Below, in pieces: positions 25,071-36,092 of a DNA stretch of 64,000 bases; position 1 is the stretch's first letter; each line of letters starts with the position of its first letter. A program made the position numbers and the translations under genes. The stretch is from contig JAGPXD010000004.1 in the NCBI GenBank assembly GCA_020746995.1, positions 3,782,001 to 3,846,000 on the forward strand. The letters run 5' to 3'. Under the pieces are notes generated by a model, which saw only the letters and a program-made list of their open reading frames with translations, did no database searches and was not told the origin of the DNA. The DNA is from Plectosphaerella cucumerina (taxonomy: Eukaryota; Ascomycota; Sordariomycetes; Glomerellales; Plectosphaerellaceae).

Positions 25071-25928
25071 AGGAACCGGCCAAACAAGCTGGATACCTCA
25101 CTCACCCTTGATTTTATCTGTTTTTTCCGTCATTTCTAGCGACCAGCGTCCCACAGCGTCTACGGCGAATTCTGCCCTTCAAAACATACTTCAATCTTCC
25201 CACTATACCCTTCGCTTTCGCTTCCTGTATCTAAACCATCTATCATCCCTCCTCTTCAACCCGGCGTTCCAATCATGATATTTCGGGGGGAGAACTCATT
25301 CGCTTAGAGCCAAAAAGCACAATCGAACCGAATGTAATAGGCGTCAGCCGCACATTGTACCTCTTCCATGAGCACTTTCAACCGTGACTGACTGCCGGAG
25401 ATATCCTACTCCGGCCCTGCGCATCTAGAAGAGGGGACTGCGGGGCCAAGCTGACCATCCCCCCACGCCGATCGAAGCCCAAGGACGGCCGGGCCATGAT
25501 GCCACTGCGATCACGATCCACGATGGTGACCTTGTTTTCGCCACCGTGACCTCGGAAACACACGCAGGTGGGCGGCCGGCAGATGTACACTCACCGGCAC
25601 GTCTGCATTCGCGTGCGACTATTGAATTCTGGCGACGACGGACGTCCGGGCGCGGGACCGGGGAATGCAGCTAGGCTCTAACATTACCAAGGTGATCCTT
25701 GTCACATCGTTGGCTCGGGCATCCCATAACGGCAGAGATGGGTTTTATCAACGCTATAATCTGGGCTGGATATAGGTTGAGGCCTTGCTGACTTTAGCCT
25801 GAGCTACGCCTGAGCCGAGCCTAAGTCGGGAGTTTCGATCAGCGGGTATACAATATAAATGTATGTATGAATCTTGCGTTCCAACAAAGTATTTGTGTTT
25901 CCCCCACCTCGTTGGCCGGAACCAGACC
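25071..25928. other. Convergent 3' flanks, no gene seen
   Basis: About 860 bp between the mucin-like gene and the convergent hypothetical gene. It starts with a pyrimidine-rich 3' flank. No credible coding sequence is seen. Confidence 0.6.
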
Positions 25929-26774
25929 TCAGTGGATATGGGCATAGCCAGATGGTTCGGTGTAGTATATGTACCACATCTCGGGGTTTCCCAACTCGAC
26001 GTAGAGATCAGTGGACACGTCACCGTCATCAATCCTGATCCAGTCTTCCTCGCCCGGCTCAATCGGCCAGCCCTGAACGAGACCAACATCGCCGCGACGC
26101 ATCAGCTCGGCATCTGCCTTGAGGAAGAAATTAAACCTCGTAGCCCGACTCCGGCTCCCTTCGTAGTATACATAATCAGGATGGGCCTCTGCCCAGGCCT
26201 GGAAGCGATGCTGCAGCTGCTCCGTCGACGCACCTTCGAGGGATGGGTCTTCGATGAAGATGAATTCCATAGTGTCCGCGATGCTGGGCGTGTCGGACTC
26301 GGCGATTTCCTGGCGCAGGTCTTCAATGATGCTTCGTTTGACCTTTTCCCACGCAGGTCCCCACTCTTTGGCGTACGAGCATCGGTAGACGACCCAGCCC
26401 CATTTGCTGTCTCCTTCGATCGATTTGAGTTTTGCTTGCGAGGAGAGATTTTCCCAATCCTCCGAGCTGATGTTTTGGGTCTCGGGCTCAGGCTCTTTCG
26501 AGGCAGGGCGCGCCGAGGAGGACATGAAGAACCGCCTGTTGCTGAAAGGCGGACATTGGCTTTGCAATGGCGCCAGATGGGTCCGTACAGTTGCAAGGTG
26601 AGAGGTACCAGGGCGGTTTGAGACTTTCAAAGGAAGGAAAACAGGGCTTGGGGTTGGCGTGGCAATTGGCGACGGAGTGCCAGTGAGCTGGCGATAGATC
26701 GCGTGGAATAGGGCCGCGACCACATCATTCACAGTGTTGAACTTGAAGAAAAGGGGCAAGCAACTCACTCCCAT
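25929..26774 (-). CDS. Conserved fungal hypothetical protein
   Basis: Encodes 281 aa from the first ATG, or 198 aa from the internal ATG at 26525 (MSSSARPASKEPE...). The conserved-looking part begins at WGWVVYRCSYAKEWGPAWEKVKRSI, a pattern I know from a large group of small filamentous-fungal proteins in which a Trp-rich VVYR.tY start is followed by an acidic variable part. The C-terminus has EPGEEDWIRIDDGDVSTDLY and ends in a Tyr-rich segment. No membrane span, signal or catalytic motif is visible. The N-terminal 83 residues are hydrophobic then Pro/Thr/Arg-rich and could be leader sequence rather than protein. Function unknown. Confidence 0.7.
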   Translation of the reverse strand: MGVSCLPLFFKFNTVNDVVAALFHAIYRQLTGTPSPIATPTPSPVFLPLKVSNRPGTSHLATVRTHLAPLQSQCPPFSNRRFFMSSSARPASKEPEPETQNISSEDWENLSSQAKLKSIEGDSKWGWVVYRCSYAKEWGPAWEKVKRSIIEDLRQEIAESDTPSIADTMEFIFIEDPSLEGASTEQLQHRFQAWAEAHPDYVYYEGSRSRATRFNFFLKADAELMRRGDVGLVQGWPIEPGEEDWIRIDDGDVSTDLYVELGNPEMWYIYYTEPSGYAHIH

Positions 26775-28841
26775 GGCTTGGGCCCATTTTGAAGGTCTGA
26801 ACTACGCTAGTCCTAACTAGGGAAACACAGTAGCTGTGGGAACTGCATACCTATTGGGGGCTATATTCGAACGCTCGGGCCTGCCATCGGCTGTTGGCGG
26901 TGGCAGACACGAGAGGCTGTCTTGACGGCGCTTCGGTGACCTGCACGCTTGCGCAAGAGCGACGGTGAGGCGAGAAGCTTTCCTCGGCGGGAGCCGTTGA
27001 GGTTCTTGTCAACGGGGGCCAAACAGTCAGAATCTCCGGACGAACCCTCACGAGGCACGGACAGTGACAGCTTTTTTCTTTTTTTCTTTCCCTGTCAGCT
27101 TTCGTCGGCGAGACCACTTGGCGTGCGCTAGGGAGGCGGCGGAGGGGGCTCGGGCGGCGCGCGCACGGGGCTCTGATCCGGGGTGTTGGGACTCGAGGGG
27201 CGGGCGCCGTTGGTTCAGCCTGGAGGGGCCGGGCCTCGACGGCGGCATGTATGATCGGACGGCGTGGGTAGCTCGGTTGCCGTGGTTTTGTGGATGGAAG
27301 TGTTGTCCTAGAGGATGTGATGTGTCGTCTGTCTGGTGATAATGATATGTGGCGGTTGCGTCGCGTGTCGGAGGCGTGGCAGATTCGGGATGTTTGCGGC
27401 CTTGTCTTGCGTCTGTATTCCTGCAGGTAGGAAGGACGGCTTGGATCCGTGCGCCGGGGGTATGTCTTCCTTCGGGAGGAAAAGCAACCATGATGAGGGG
27501 TTCGTGGAGGGGACGCTGGAAGGAGGGGGAGAGAATCTCGCGATGGGCGGTCTCGTGCTGGCTGGTCGTGGCTTGCCGCCGTGGGTGGTCCGTCATGTCA
27601 TAGTAGGAGAGGCCAGCCCTGAGACGCTAGGGTGAAGGATGCACCAGAAGGTGGCGCGGGTCTGTCGGCCCCGGAGGACCGGAATAGCACCTTTGCATGG
27701 CGGAGTATTCATAGTATGACGAGTCAGACACATTGATAGGTAGGTATTGGTATCACAAGGCGGGGTCATGTATGGGATGTCCGTCTCGTCATGTCATGTC
27801 CACGCCATGTCTCCCGGCCAGGCGAGCAACGACCGGCGGTCCGTCTCGGAGTCGGCGCCGGAGGGTCCACTTTTCCCGGGGGTTAGTCCCGGATATCTCG
27901 ACTATAGCTGACCGCGCACGAGGTTGAGCCAGAAGGGGTCATTCTGATAATGGCAACGCTCCATTGTTCGGGGTCTTGAGACTTGGGGTTGTGCATTAGG
28001 AGGAACAGCTGATGTGCCGGGAGAGAGGGGTATGAAGTGGTACGGGGTTGACCAGGCAGTATTCTCATTCTTCTTCAAGTGTATGGCTGGTTCTTGCCTC
28101 GCAGGCATCGATCTTGTGCCGGGACAATCTCTTGGGTGAATTCCACGGCCCTTTGGGTAGTGTGATCGACCTGAGAATGTCGCTGCGGCCGAAATAGCGT
28201 GGCCAGAGAAGGGCATTGACACCGCCATGTATACGGTCGACTTGTCTGCTTCCAAGAGGCCGGCAGAAGAGTTCCACGGCCTGACCGGGTGGCATTAGGG
28301 GATTTAGGTATTCTGCCGGCCTTGAAGTGGGCTGGTTTGGGAGGTCGACTGTCAGGTTATCGTGCTGAACCCGACATGGTTGTTGAAGACTCGGCACTCT
28401 CCCGCGGGGAAGTGTTTCACGAAGACCGGTGCGCCTTCCAGAATGCTATTGTGTCCGACTTCCTTTTATACAGAAAGTACTTGTACCAGTGTGGTAGAGC
28501 GTAGACATGGTGCAGAGGTCGATCTGGTGATCCAAAGCAGCCTTGTCAAAGAACAGTGGGGGGAAATAGTACAAGACGAATGATTCTGGTAAACATAGAT
28601 GAAGACAAGGCCATCAAGGCGATGCTTGGCGAATGTACGGCTTGCTGTTGCTCTTACCTAGGTCCGGGTCTGGTACCAAGATGCATGTGGCACACGCATG
28701 TTCACGTCGTTGCTCGTCTCTGATTGGCACACCGCTGAACCTCTGGGAACCTGTAGGCAGACATACTCGGCCAGGGAATTTTCCTCTCCTGTCAACAACA
28801 CCTACACCTACACCTACCTACTAGGAATTCTCTCAGTCGAA
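26775..28841. other. Intergenic region with possible gene remnant
   Basis: About 2.1 kb. The minus strand at 27902-28650 shows coding-looking peptides that jump between frames (see findings); I cannot assemble a gene from them. The remainder shows nothing I can support. Confidence 0.45.
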
Positions 28842-30952
28842 ATGTCCGAGTCCGACTCGGACTGGGACCTTTGGCCCTCGCCTCCCAATAGCTGGTGTGT
28901 TCAACAAGCGCGCTGCCGCGCATGCCAGTTTGGTCTGGTCAATGGTGAACTCATCTATTTCGGTGAGAAGATGAATGTACTGCCCGTCTGTTTCAATCTG
29001 TCTAACCACGCCACAGCCCTCCCACCTGCTGCGAAAGAGGTGTCTTGCGCTTTCGAGTATCGAGAGAGTGCTCACGAGGAGAGATATATCGACCCAAACC
29101 GGAAGCTCGAGGTTCACGTGCACGATCAGCGCTTCAGGAAGACCACCATCTGCAATGTTCAAACATCATTCTGCCTCCATTCGCACTGCCGCCCTCTGTT
29201 GCTCTTCAACCTGACCCCGACATTCTTTGCGGCCACCAATCATGGCTACACGCCGTCCAATGCTGATGAGAGACAACGCCGACAACGTCTACAAGTGGCC
29301 CAGGCCAAAACGCTATGCGAGTCCAGCCTCGGCCCAGCCCTCCCCCCTGAGCTATGGCACATGGTCGCAGCCCACATGACGCAAGAGTACGCCATCGTCG
29401 CAGCACAGGAACGAGCTCGCGCCTTTCCCAAGATGCGAGATCACGACCTCGACCTTCGGCAGCCCGTATATGCTTCATACGTCAAGTTTGAGGGGAACGT
29501 CTACCTCGGCGACCTGCACAACGATGCCCTGGACACAGTAGCTGGCACACGGACAGTTCGACTTTTGCCAGGGGCATTGGGACCTACCGAGATGGACTTG
29601 TATATTGCGCAAGACTACCTCGGCATCCGCCATGCTGTGTTCATCCCTCCAGAAAAGCGCGAAGCATGGTGCCGCAACCAAGCATTAGTCCCAGGAGCCT
29701 GGTGGCGAAGAGTTTCCCTCGGGGGAACCTGCGGAAATGTCCAAGTCCATATCAAAAGCGATGTAAGCCACGACCGTTCAGAACTACGTTGTTTCGTTTT
29801 TTATTTTAATTCTGCATGACAGGGACTCAAGATCCGGGAAATCCAAGACGACACCCACCCTACACGTGGCGATCACCTCTCGCACATGCTCTGGCGCGCG
29901 CCGCTTCCGTCTCCGCCACATCTGCTCCATCTCGAGACTCTTGCAGCCCCGGTGATATACCTGTTCCACCGCCGCATGACATTCTTCGAATGTAATCACC
30001 CTGACGCTGTCGGCTACCTGATTGCTTGTACTGGTGGCGGAGTGTACGACATAGCTGTTGACAAGCGAGGTGACAAGACGGTCCCAACCCTGCTCGAGGG
30101 TACGCACCTCTACCAATGGCCAGCGTGGATGTATATGCCCTTGGATGAGGGCGAGTACGTCACGCACATTTCGAGGCAAGCGGCCCCCCCGACCTCTTAC
30201 CGTGACGCTCGAATGAATCTGATGGTATGATCTCCTAATCTTCCCTCAAGATCCGCCAACCATGGGTACCTACTAAAACAAAACCCAAGTTTACCACCAA
30301 CAAGGGTCGCAACACCGTCTTCGGAGGTCATCACACCGCCGTCTCTGAACAAGTCTTTGCCGTGCCGCACAGCGAATCCAGAGTTTACTTTAATTGCTGG
30401 GACAACCCAGATAGCATACAGCCCATCAAGTACATGGCGCTCGAATCCAAAACCCAACCCCATCCCTCCCCTCCCCTTGAAGCACCGAAACTTCCAACCC
30501 CCCTCGGGACTCCAGACCTCTCGCGGTTGCAACAAGATTGGGAATACACGGCGTGCTCTCTCAACGGAGTATCCAAGATCCTGCCATGTACGGACCGCAC
30601 CGACTCCCAAGCCCATGCCCCCGTCATCGGCATGCTCGTCTCTTACACAAACGGGCATCGCGAGTGCATCGGGCAGTTTCGACCAGACTGGACAGTCGAA
30701 CCCATCTCCTTGCTGGGAGAGGAGACGCTCTTCCTGCAGCATATCCAGAAAGCCCCCGGCCTCTCCTCCATCATCGGTGTCCGTGTTCGCGCCCCATGCG
30801 CGGCTGATGGAGTTGGATGGACGCCCGTCCCGGTCGCCGGCGTCCTGGAGTGGTGGTTTGCTTTACGGTATTCAATTCTTTTCCTGGATGGTAGGAGGAT
30901 AAAGGTGCCCGAAGACGCAGCCGAGAGCGAGTTTATGTCTGGGTCTCCTTGA
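28842..30952 (+). CDS. F-box-like orphan protein, three exons
   Basis: Hypothetical protein of 661 aa. Exons are 28842-29762, 29823-30224 and 30290-30952; the introns are 60 nt (GTAAGC donor, GACAG acceptor) and 65 nt (GTATGA donor, CCCAAG acceptor), both phase 0. A nearer AG in intron 2 would leave only 26 nt and was not used. The start MSESDSDWDLWP follows a leader with ACCTACACCT repeats. Around residue 165, LGPALPPELWHMVAAHM fits the short N-terminal helix of an F-box, suggesting an SCF substrate adaptor, but this rests on one motif. The C-terminal half has repeated VFGGHH / VIGMLVSYTNGHRECIGQFRPDW-like blocks seen in other fungal F-box proteins. Several Cys pairs occur near the N-terminus. 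Codon bias is weaker than in the neighbouring housekeeping genes. Confidence 0.7.
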
Positions 30953-31173
30953 TCTGGTGGACAATAGCAAAATGGGCGGAATTTGGTTCAGACATGTCGG
31001 CATCATCCAATGGTGCATGTACTCTCGAGACCCTCCGGAACGACGGGATCACAGCATTTCCTTCGCATATTACAAGTCGGAAAATGAAAGTGAAGAGCAT
31101 GCATTATATGCTTACAATGAAACCACGACTCCCTAGCACCATGTAGTATACAACAAGTTAGATCCCCTCCTGA

Positions 31174-32829
31174 TTACGCTGCCGGCCGCGGCCCGCTGCC
31201 GAGCTTGGTCACCTGCACATCCTTCATAAACTCCACGCGACTCCTCCTCCCGCCCGGCGGCACGGCAGCCGGATCCGTCAGGCGCCCGCGACCTCCCGTC
31301 AGGATATGCACGCCCGCAAGGCCGGTGGCCATACCCGCCAAATGCGAGGGGTAATCCGTTACCTTTGCACCCTTACGGGTGACACCCCAGATATGCAGGG
31401 CAAGAGCCAAGGCGATGAAAACAAGACCCTGAGGCCCATCGAGTGGGTCGGGAGGGAAATTGAGGACCTTGAAGCTGTCGAAGCGGTGAAGCCAGAAATA
31501 CCCGGTGAAAATGCCGTAGACGGCGCCCGAGGCACCGATTGTGGCGGACGTCAGAACCCCGCGAAGCGTGAACCAGTACAGGCTGCCGAGGAAGCCGACG
31601 GCGCCCGAGGCGAGGTAGACGGCCAAGAAGCCGGCGCGGCCAATGTCGTCGTGCAACGCCGGGCCGATGGCGCAGAGACCCAACATGTTGGGCACCAGGT
31701 GCCACAGGAAGTACTGGTGGCTGAAGACCGAGGTGAGCACCGTGGGAGCCTTGGGCGCGCCGTGGACGAGGATGAAGTAGCGGTTCAGCAGGCCCCAGAG
31801 CGGAGGGATGCGCCAGGCTAGGTGGACGGCGAGGTTGAGTGCGACGAGGGCGCCGACGGTCGCGTAGGCGGGGCTCACTTCGGGGAAGAGCCGGTCATGG
31901 TCGCCGGGGGGCGTGTAGATGGCAGCTATGCCGGCGAGGGTGATGACGAAGAGGGCCACGAGGGCGGTGCTGGGGAGGAGACGCTCAAAGTGCGTCAGCT
32001 CGGGAGGGGCGTCGAGGTCGGAGGTGCCCTGCTCCATCCACTTCTGCATGCGCGGGGAGAGCTCGCGCGGCTTGTCGTCGAGTCTGGCCAGGGGACCGGG
32101 GCGGAGTCGTTCCTGCTCGGCGCGCTCTTCGGCCTCGATGCGCTCCCGCTCCTCGCGCTTGGCGATGTTTCGGGCGCGGATGTCGTCGAAGACGCTGTCG
32201 CCGTAGACGGGGTCGGGTTTCCTGTTGGCGAGCTTGGCGGCCACGGGGTCGTCGAGGTGGTCTCCTTCGCCGGCGGCCTCGAGCTCGAGCTCGCGGAGCT
32301 CGTCTTCGGCGCGGAGACCGGCGTTGAGGAGCTCGTCTACTTCTGTGGTGCGGCGGAGGTAGACCAGTGCCTTGTTCTTGTCGTCCTGCGAGAAGGTGGA
32401 GGTGTTGCCGTGGTATGCCGGGTCGTCGAGCGTGCCCGCCACCCGTCGTCCGTGGAGTATCCTGAGCAGACGGTTCGCGGCGGAGGTTTTGATGCCGGGG
32501 CCGAATATCCGCTTTACTTCTGACGAGGAGAGGTCCGTCTTGCGGAATGGCAGGCCTTCTTTGTCGGTGTAGCTCTGGGGCAGGTCTTCGTATCGATCGA
32601 TGATGATGTCGTTCGCGGTCGAGTAGTTTCGCGGAGGCAGGCGGAAACCGAAGCACTGGGCGGCGATGGTGCCTCTTCTTGAGATATACTCGGGCGTTCT
32701 CGTGGGGCTAGTGAGGGTGCATGTTGATAGTAGCCGGCTTGCGCCTCGTCTTGTGGCTGCTTGGGAGCAGAAGCCGCGGATACCGAGCAGCAGGACGGAC
32801 CGCGCCGGTACGAGGCCGAGGGAGTTCAT
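31174..32829 (-). CDS. Rhomboid-family intramembrane serine protease, probably mitochondrial
   Basis: Single exon, 551 aa. The N-terminus is Arg/Ser/Leu-rich, consistent with a mitochondrial presequence. A long charged region (about 75-280, with an RNIAKREERERIEAEERAEQERL helix) precedes a six- or seven-span rhomboid domain. The catalytic serine is in GASGAVYG and the catalytic histidine in SHLAGMATG; the upstream HLVPNMLGL block supplies the usual His/Asn oxyanion residues. The relative of known function is yeast Pcp1/Rbd1, which cleaves Mgm1; the present protein is longer, so equivalence is inferred. It is divergent from the small coiled-coil gene. Confidence 0.88.
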   Translation of the reverse strand: MNSLGLVPARSVLLLGIRGFCSQAATRRGASRLLSTCTLTSPTRTPEYISRRGTIAAQCFGFRLPPRNYSTANDIIIDRYEDLPQSYTDKEGLPFRKTDLSSSEVKRIFGPGIKTSAANRLLRILHGRRVAGTLDDPAYHGNTSTFSQDDKNKALVYLRRTTEVDELLNAGLRAEDELRELELEAAGEGDHLDDPVAAKLANRKPDPVYGDSVFDDIRARNIAKREERERIEAEERAEQERLRPGPLARLDDKPRELSPRMQKWMEQGTSDLDAPPELTHFERLLPSTALVALFVITLAGIAAIYTPPGDHDRLFPEVSPAYATVGALVALNLAVHLAWRIPPLWGLLNRYFILVHGAPKAPTVLTSVFSHQYFLWHLVPNMLGLCAIGPALHDDIGRAGFLAVYLASGAVGFLGSLYWFTLRGVLTSATIGASGAVYGIFTGYFWLHRFDSFKVLNFPPDPLDGPQGLVFIALALALHIWGVTRKGAKVTDYPSHLAGMATGLAGVHILTGGRGRLTDPAAVPPGGRRSRVEFMKDVQVTKLGSGPRPAA

Positions 32830-33276
32830 GGCTCCGGGGTCGGCGACGGCATGTCACCAGTCGATCGGGCTGTGGGTGCGTCGGTGGTGGGCGCTGGAGG
32901 GGGTGTCGTTCGAGCTGGGCGTTGTATGTGACGGAGCACCGACGACTGACGGCATCATGAATTTCTCCTTGGAGTCGTGCCATTCGAGGTACCGTCCATT
33001 ACACACACGCGCTAGCTTACTATCTTATCTAATCTGAGTGCAACGGCGATAAGGTCATTGCCCCACCTCGGCCGCCAGACCCCGCGGTCTTCTAGCTCCC
33101 CGGTCGCGTTCCTCTTCAGGAAATGCGACAGCTCCATCAGCAAACGAAACAGGCACCACCCGTTACGACGACACCACCAAGACCAGTCCCGACCAAGACT
33201 TTTCCTCCTCGAGACTTCCTACTTTCCACCGCCAGATCCGATACTCAGCTTCACTACATCCAAATCGTCCGCCGCC
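32830..33276. promoter_or_regulatory. Divergent promoter, rhomboid / coiled-coil gene
   Basis: 447 bp between two divergent start codons, so it should hold both promoters. The stretch before 33277 is rich in CCACC/CAAG-type leader sequence. No clear TATA box or known operator is seen. Confidence 0.5.
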
Positions 33277-33987
33277 ATGCCTCCCCACCCAACAACAACA
33301 GCCTCCACGGAGCCCATATCCCCCGCCCGCTTCGCCGCCGCCCTGACCGACCTCTCCCTCCCAACCCTGCACCTCAAGGTCCTCGAGATCCGCAACTCAA
33401 TCTCCCACCTCCGCACCTCCAACATCCAGCTCCTCCCCTTCGCCCTCGGCTCCGAGACCCCCGTCGGCGGCGTCCCCGGCCAGCCCGACCCCGACTGCGC
33501 CGACGCCATCCGCGAGAACGAGGCCGTCATCGAGCGCATGCAGGAGCGCATCGCCCTCGTGCGCGCAGAGGTCGAGGGCCGCGGTCTCGGATGGCGAGAG
33601 TTTGAGAGCGCCGAGGATCTCGGTCCTGAGGAGGAGAGCGCCGCGACGACGAATGGTCTGCGGGCTGCGAGGGAGGAGGAGGATAGGATCGCAGGTGCAA
33701 CGGCGACGACAACACAGACATCTGCGGCGGGAGGTGCCGTGCAGCACCCCGCATGGAGCGATGGGACGTTCCAGACGGGCGTCATCCGTGGCGGGGAGAT
33801 GCATTTCGATAACGTCCCGGGCGATTCCTTCTCCGTACCTGCGGCGTCACGCGGAACCAACAGCGAAACCGCGCCTACAGGTGGCAGGCTGACAGATGAG
33901 CAGCTGCGGAGAGCGATGGAGCAGCAGATGCGCGACCTCGGCACCGACGATAACGACTCGGACTCCCAGGGCGGTATGCACCTGTAG
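33277..33987 (+). CDS. Conserved fungal small coiled-coil protein
   Basis: Encodes 236 aa, single exon. I start at the ATG in GCCGCCATGC rather than at upstream in-frame codons, because the upstream peptide is Arg/Ser leader-like. The N-terminal half (LPTLHLKVLEIRNSISHLRTSN, then DCADAIRENEAVIERMQERIALVRAEVEGRG) forms an amphipathic helical hairpin conserved in filamentous fungi. A low-complexity Ala/Thr linker follows, then a short helix RLTDEQLRRAMEQQMRDL near the C-terminus. No catalytic motif. Function unknown; a scaffold or complex subunit role is plausible. Confidence 0.75.
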   Translation: MPPHPTTTASTEPISPARFAAALTDLSLPTLHLKVLEIRNSISHLRTSNIQLLPFALGSETPVGGVPGQPDPDCADAIRENEAVIERMQERIALVRAEVEGRGLGWREFESAEDLGPEEESAATTNGLRAAREEEDRIAGATATTTQTSAAGGAVQHPAWSDGTFQTGVIRGGEMHFDNVPGDSFSVPAASRGTNSETAPTGGRLTDEQLRRAMEQQMRDLGTDDNDSDSQGGMHL

Positions 33988-34652
33988 CATTAGCCCGGCC
34001 AAGACGAGACCATGGGGGGGTTGCATCAAGTGGGTGCCTGCGCATACCCGAAGGAGCGTGATACCAGCGGCTGAAAAAGGTGGAAGAGGGCGTCGTCACA
34101 CGCCCAAAAAACTTGTACAATACCACAAAACACATCATGATCAATGCCAGATACCCTCTGAGAGACTTTTGTGCTGCTATTGCCATGCACGACAAGGCCA
34201 AGGTGGACCTCGAGCCATGTCTACTTTCTACGGATCACAGAGAGCAAGTCCTCCTTCCAAAGATGCAAAAAGACCAGCCAAAACGTTGCAGGCCAGGAAT
34301 GACGATAATAAAAAAAGCGCGTCCCGCCGCATCCCAGCCCCCTACTCCTGAATGCAACTTTTGTGTGTGTGAGAGTGTATGTCCCAAACCGGGACCGGGA
34401 GAAAAAAGGAAGGAACACTGTTGCTGAACCCAATGAAACTAAAAGAGAAAGACCGTCATGCTCGGGCCTAACCCCGCCCTCCATGAACGCCTTGCCCTGC
34501 CGACGCCGAATGAGTTGCCTGCCTGCTTGCTGATGAAAATGCCGAATGCCCCTGAATGCTAATGGATGTAAAAGCCGTGCCTGAAAAGAGGAACCGATGC
34601 TGTTGCTGGTCGGATAGGGTAGAAGCGAAAAGTCCAAGGGAAAGAAAGGGAT
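33988..34652. other. Convergent 3' flanks, no gene seen
   Basis: About 665 bp between two convergent genes. AT-richer, with several A-runs. The only open frames are short shadows. Confidence 0.55.
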
Positions 34653-36092
34653 TCAAATGCTGTGTCCCCGCAGGTGTGCGGCGGGGATGTATACGAGAGG
34701 TGGGAAGAGCTCGAGGACGTCTTCGTCGGTGAGATCCAGGAACTTCGTGTCCTCGGCCTAAGAGGCCACGGCGATCGGGGTGTTCTCGTCCCTGATGGCG
34801 GGGATGACGCCGAGGCCCAGGCCCGCCTTGGCCGGCGTTGAGGGGGTGGCGGCGCGCGGAGTGAGGCTCTCGGGCCTGCTGGTGCCGCTGGGCCTGTTGG
34901 ACAGGACGCGGCTGGAGGAGTTGCTTTTGGCGCTGTGGATGGTGCCCAGCTTGGGCCTCTGCGCGGCGCGAGCCATGCCCCTGCCTCTACTGGGCGAGTC
35001 CCTGACCGAAAGGTAGTCCTCATCATGCTCCGTGTCCGAATCGTCCGAGTCGATAAAGGCCGGCCTGGCACGGGGCCGCCGCCGGCGCTCGACGAGCTCG
35101 CCGTCGGTCGAGGGGTCGGAGCACTTGTCCGACTCGAGCGACATGCTGCGGCCGCGGCTGGAGACGGTGTTGTTTCTTGACCTCCTGCCGATGAGGACGT
35201 CGATGAGCTCCGCCTCGGAAGGCGACTCCTTGCCGAGCAGCTTGTCCTGCATGGCCTTCTCGCGAACCAGCCTATCGAGGGGCTGCTCGTCGGGAGAGCC
35301 GGGCTTGGCGGAGCCGGCCCGGCGGCCTGCGCTCCGCTTACTGGCGGAGCTGTTGAAGCTCTGGGCCCTGCTGACGGGGACGCGGCCCTCCATGACCTTG
35401 GCGGGCGGCGGGGGCTGGAGCATCCACTGGAAGGCGTCCTTGCGCGCGGGGGCGCTGCCGACGATGGGAGGGTGGTACTCGTTGACGGGCGGGTTCCTGG
35501 GCGTGAAATAGAATTTTGAGCGTTCCTCATCGGTGACGAGGCGGTCCTTGGGGGCGAGGTCGCCCTTGATCATGCGACCGGCGGATTCGCTGGCCTTGAC
35601 GATGTTATCGACGAGCTTGTGGCCCATGCGGGATAAGTCGTGACCCCAGAGCTCCTCGTCCTCCCGCTGGTACCTGCGCTTGTTCCAGCCGTCGTCGTCG
35701 AAGCTGAGGGAGGAGCCTTCTGGTATGATGGTCGGGCTGCCTGGACTCGTGGTGGAGCCGACCTCGTTGTGGGAGCTCGTGCAGGTCAAGCTGGCGGAGG
35801 TACTATTTCTGCCGATGCTGGAGCTGTTGAGGCCGCGCTGGCTGGCGTTCTTGCTGGCGTTCTTGCCCTTGGGTGGTTTGGGCCCGATGTCGATATCTTC
35901 TTGCCAGAAGGGGTTTGTGTGAAAGGGTGACGGGTGGCGGTAGAGCCCCGGCTGCTCGGTCTGGATGCGCAGCTTCTCATGGCGGTCGGCCTTTGCCTGC
36001 TGCTTCTGCCTGTATCGTGCCCTGGCATCGTTGCAGGGGGTGCAGGCCATGTAGTAGAAGACGACGGACCGGATAGCCACGAGGAGAGACAT
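34653..36092 (-). CDS. Conserved membrane-anchored fungal protein with in-frame TAG before a 34-codon tail
   Basis: From the ATG at 36092 the frame runs 444 codons to a TAG at 34758-34760. In the same frame it continues with AEDTKFLDLTDEDVLELFPP and then LVYIPAAHLRGHSI before a TGA at 34653-34655. The N-terminus (MSLLVAIRSVVFYYMACTPC) is a short hydrophobic anchor, followed by the block TEQPGLYRHPSPFHTNPFWQ that I know from conserved filamentous-fungal 'signal peptide-containing' proteins. The body is Ser/Arg-rich and disordered with acidic patches. The coordinates include the tail; the certain part is 34758-36092. Function unknown. See findings for the stop codon. Confidence 0.75.

Noticed and set aside
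30225..30250. 26-nt intron in the F-box-like gene
   Set aside because: Too short for spliceosomal splicing; the AG at 30289 gives a 65-nt intron in the same phase.
34758..34808. A 51-nt intron (GTCATC...TTAG) that would remove the TAG
   Set aside because: Donor is far from consensus, there is no CTNAC branch site, and the removed sequence reads as normal coding.
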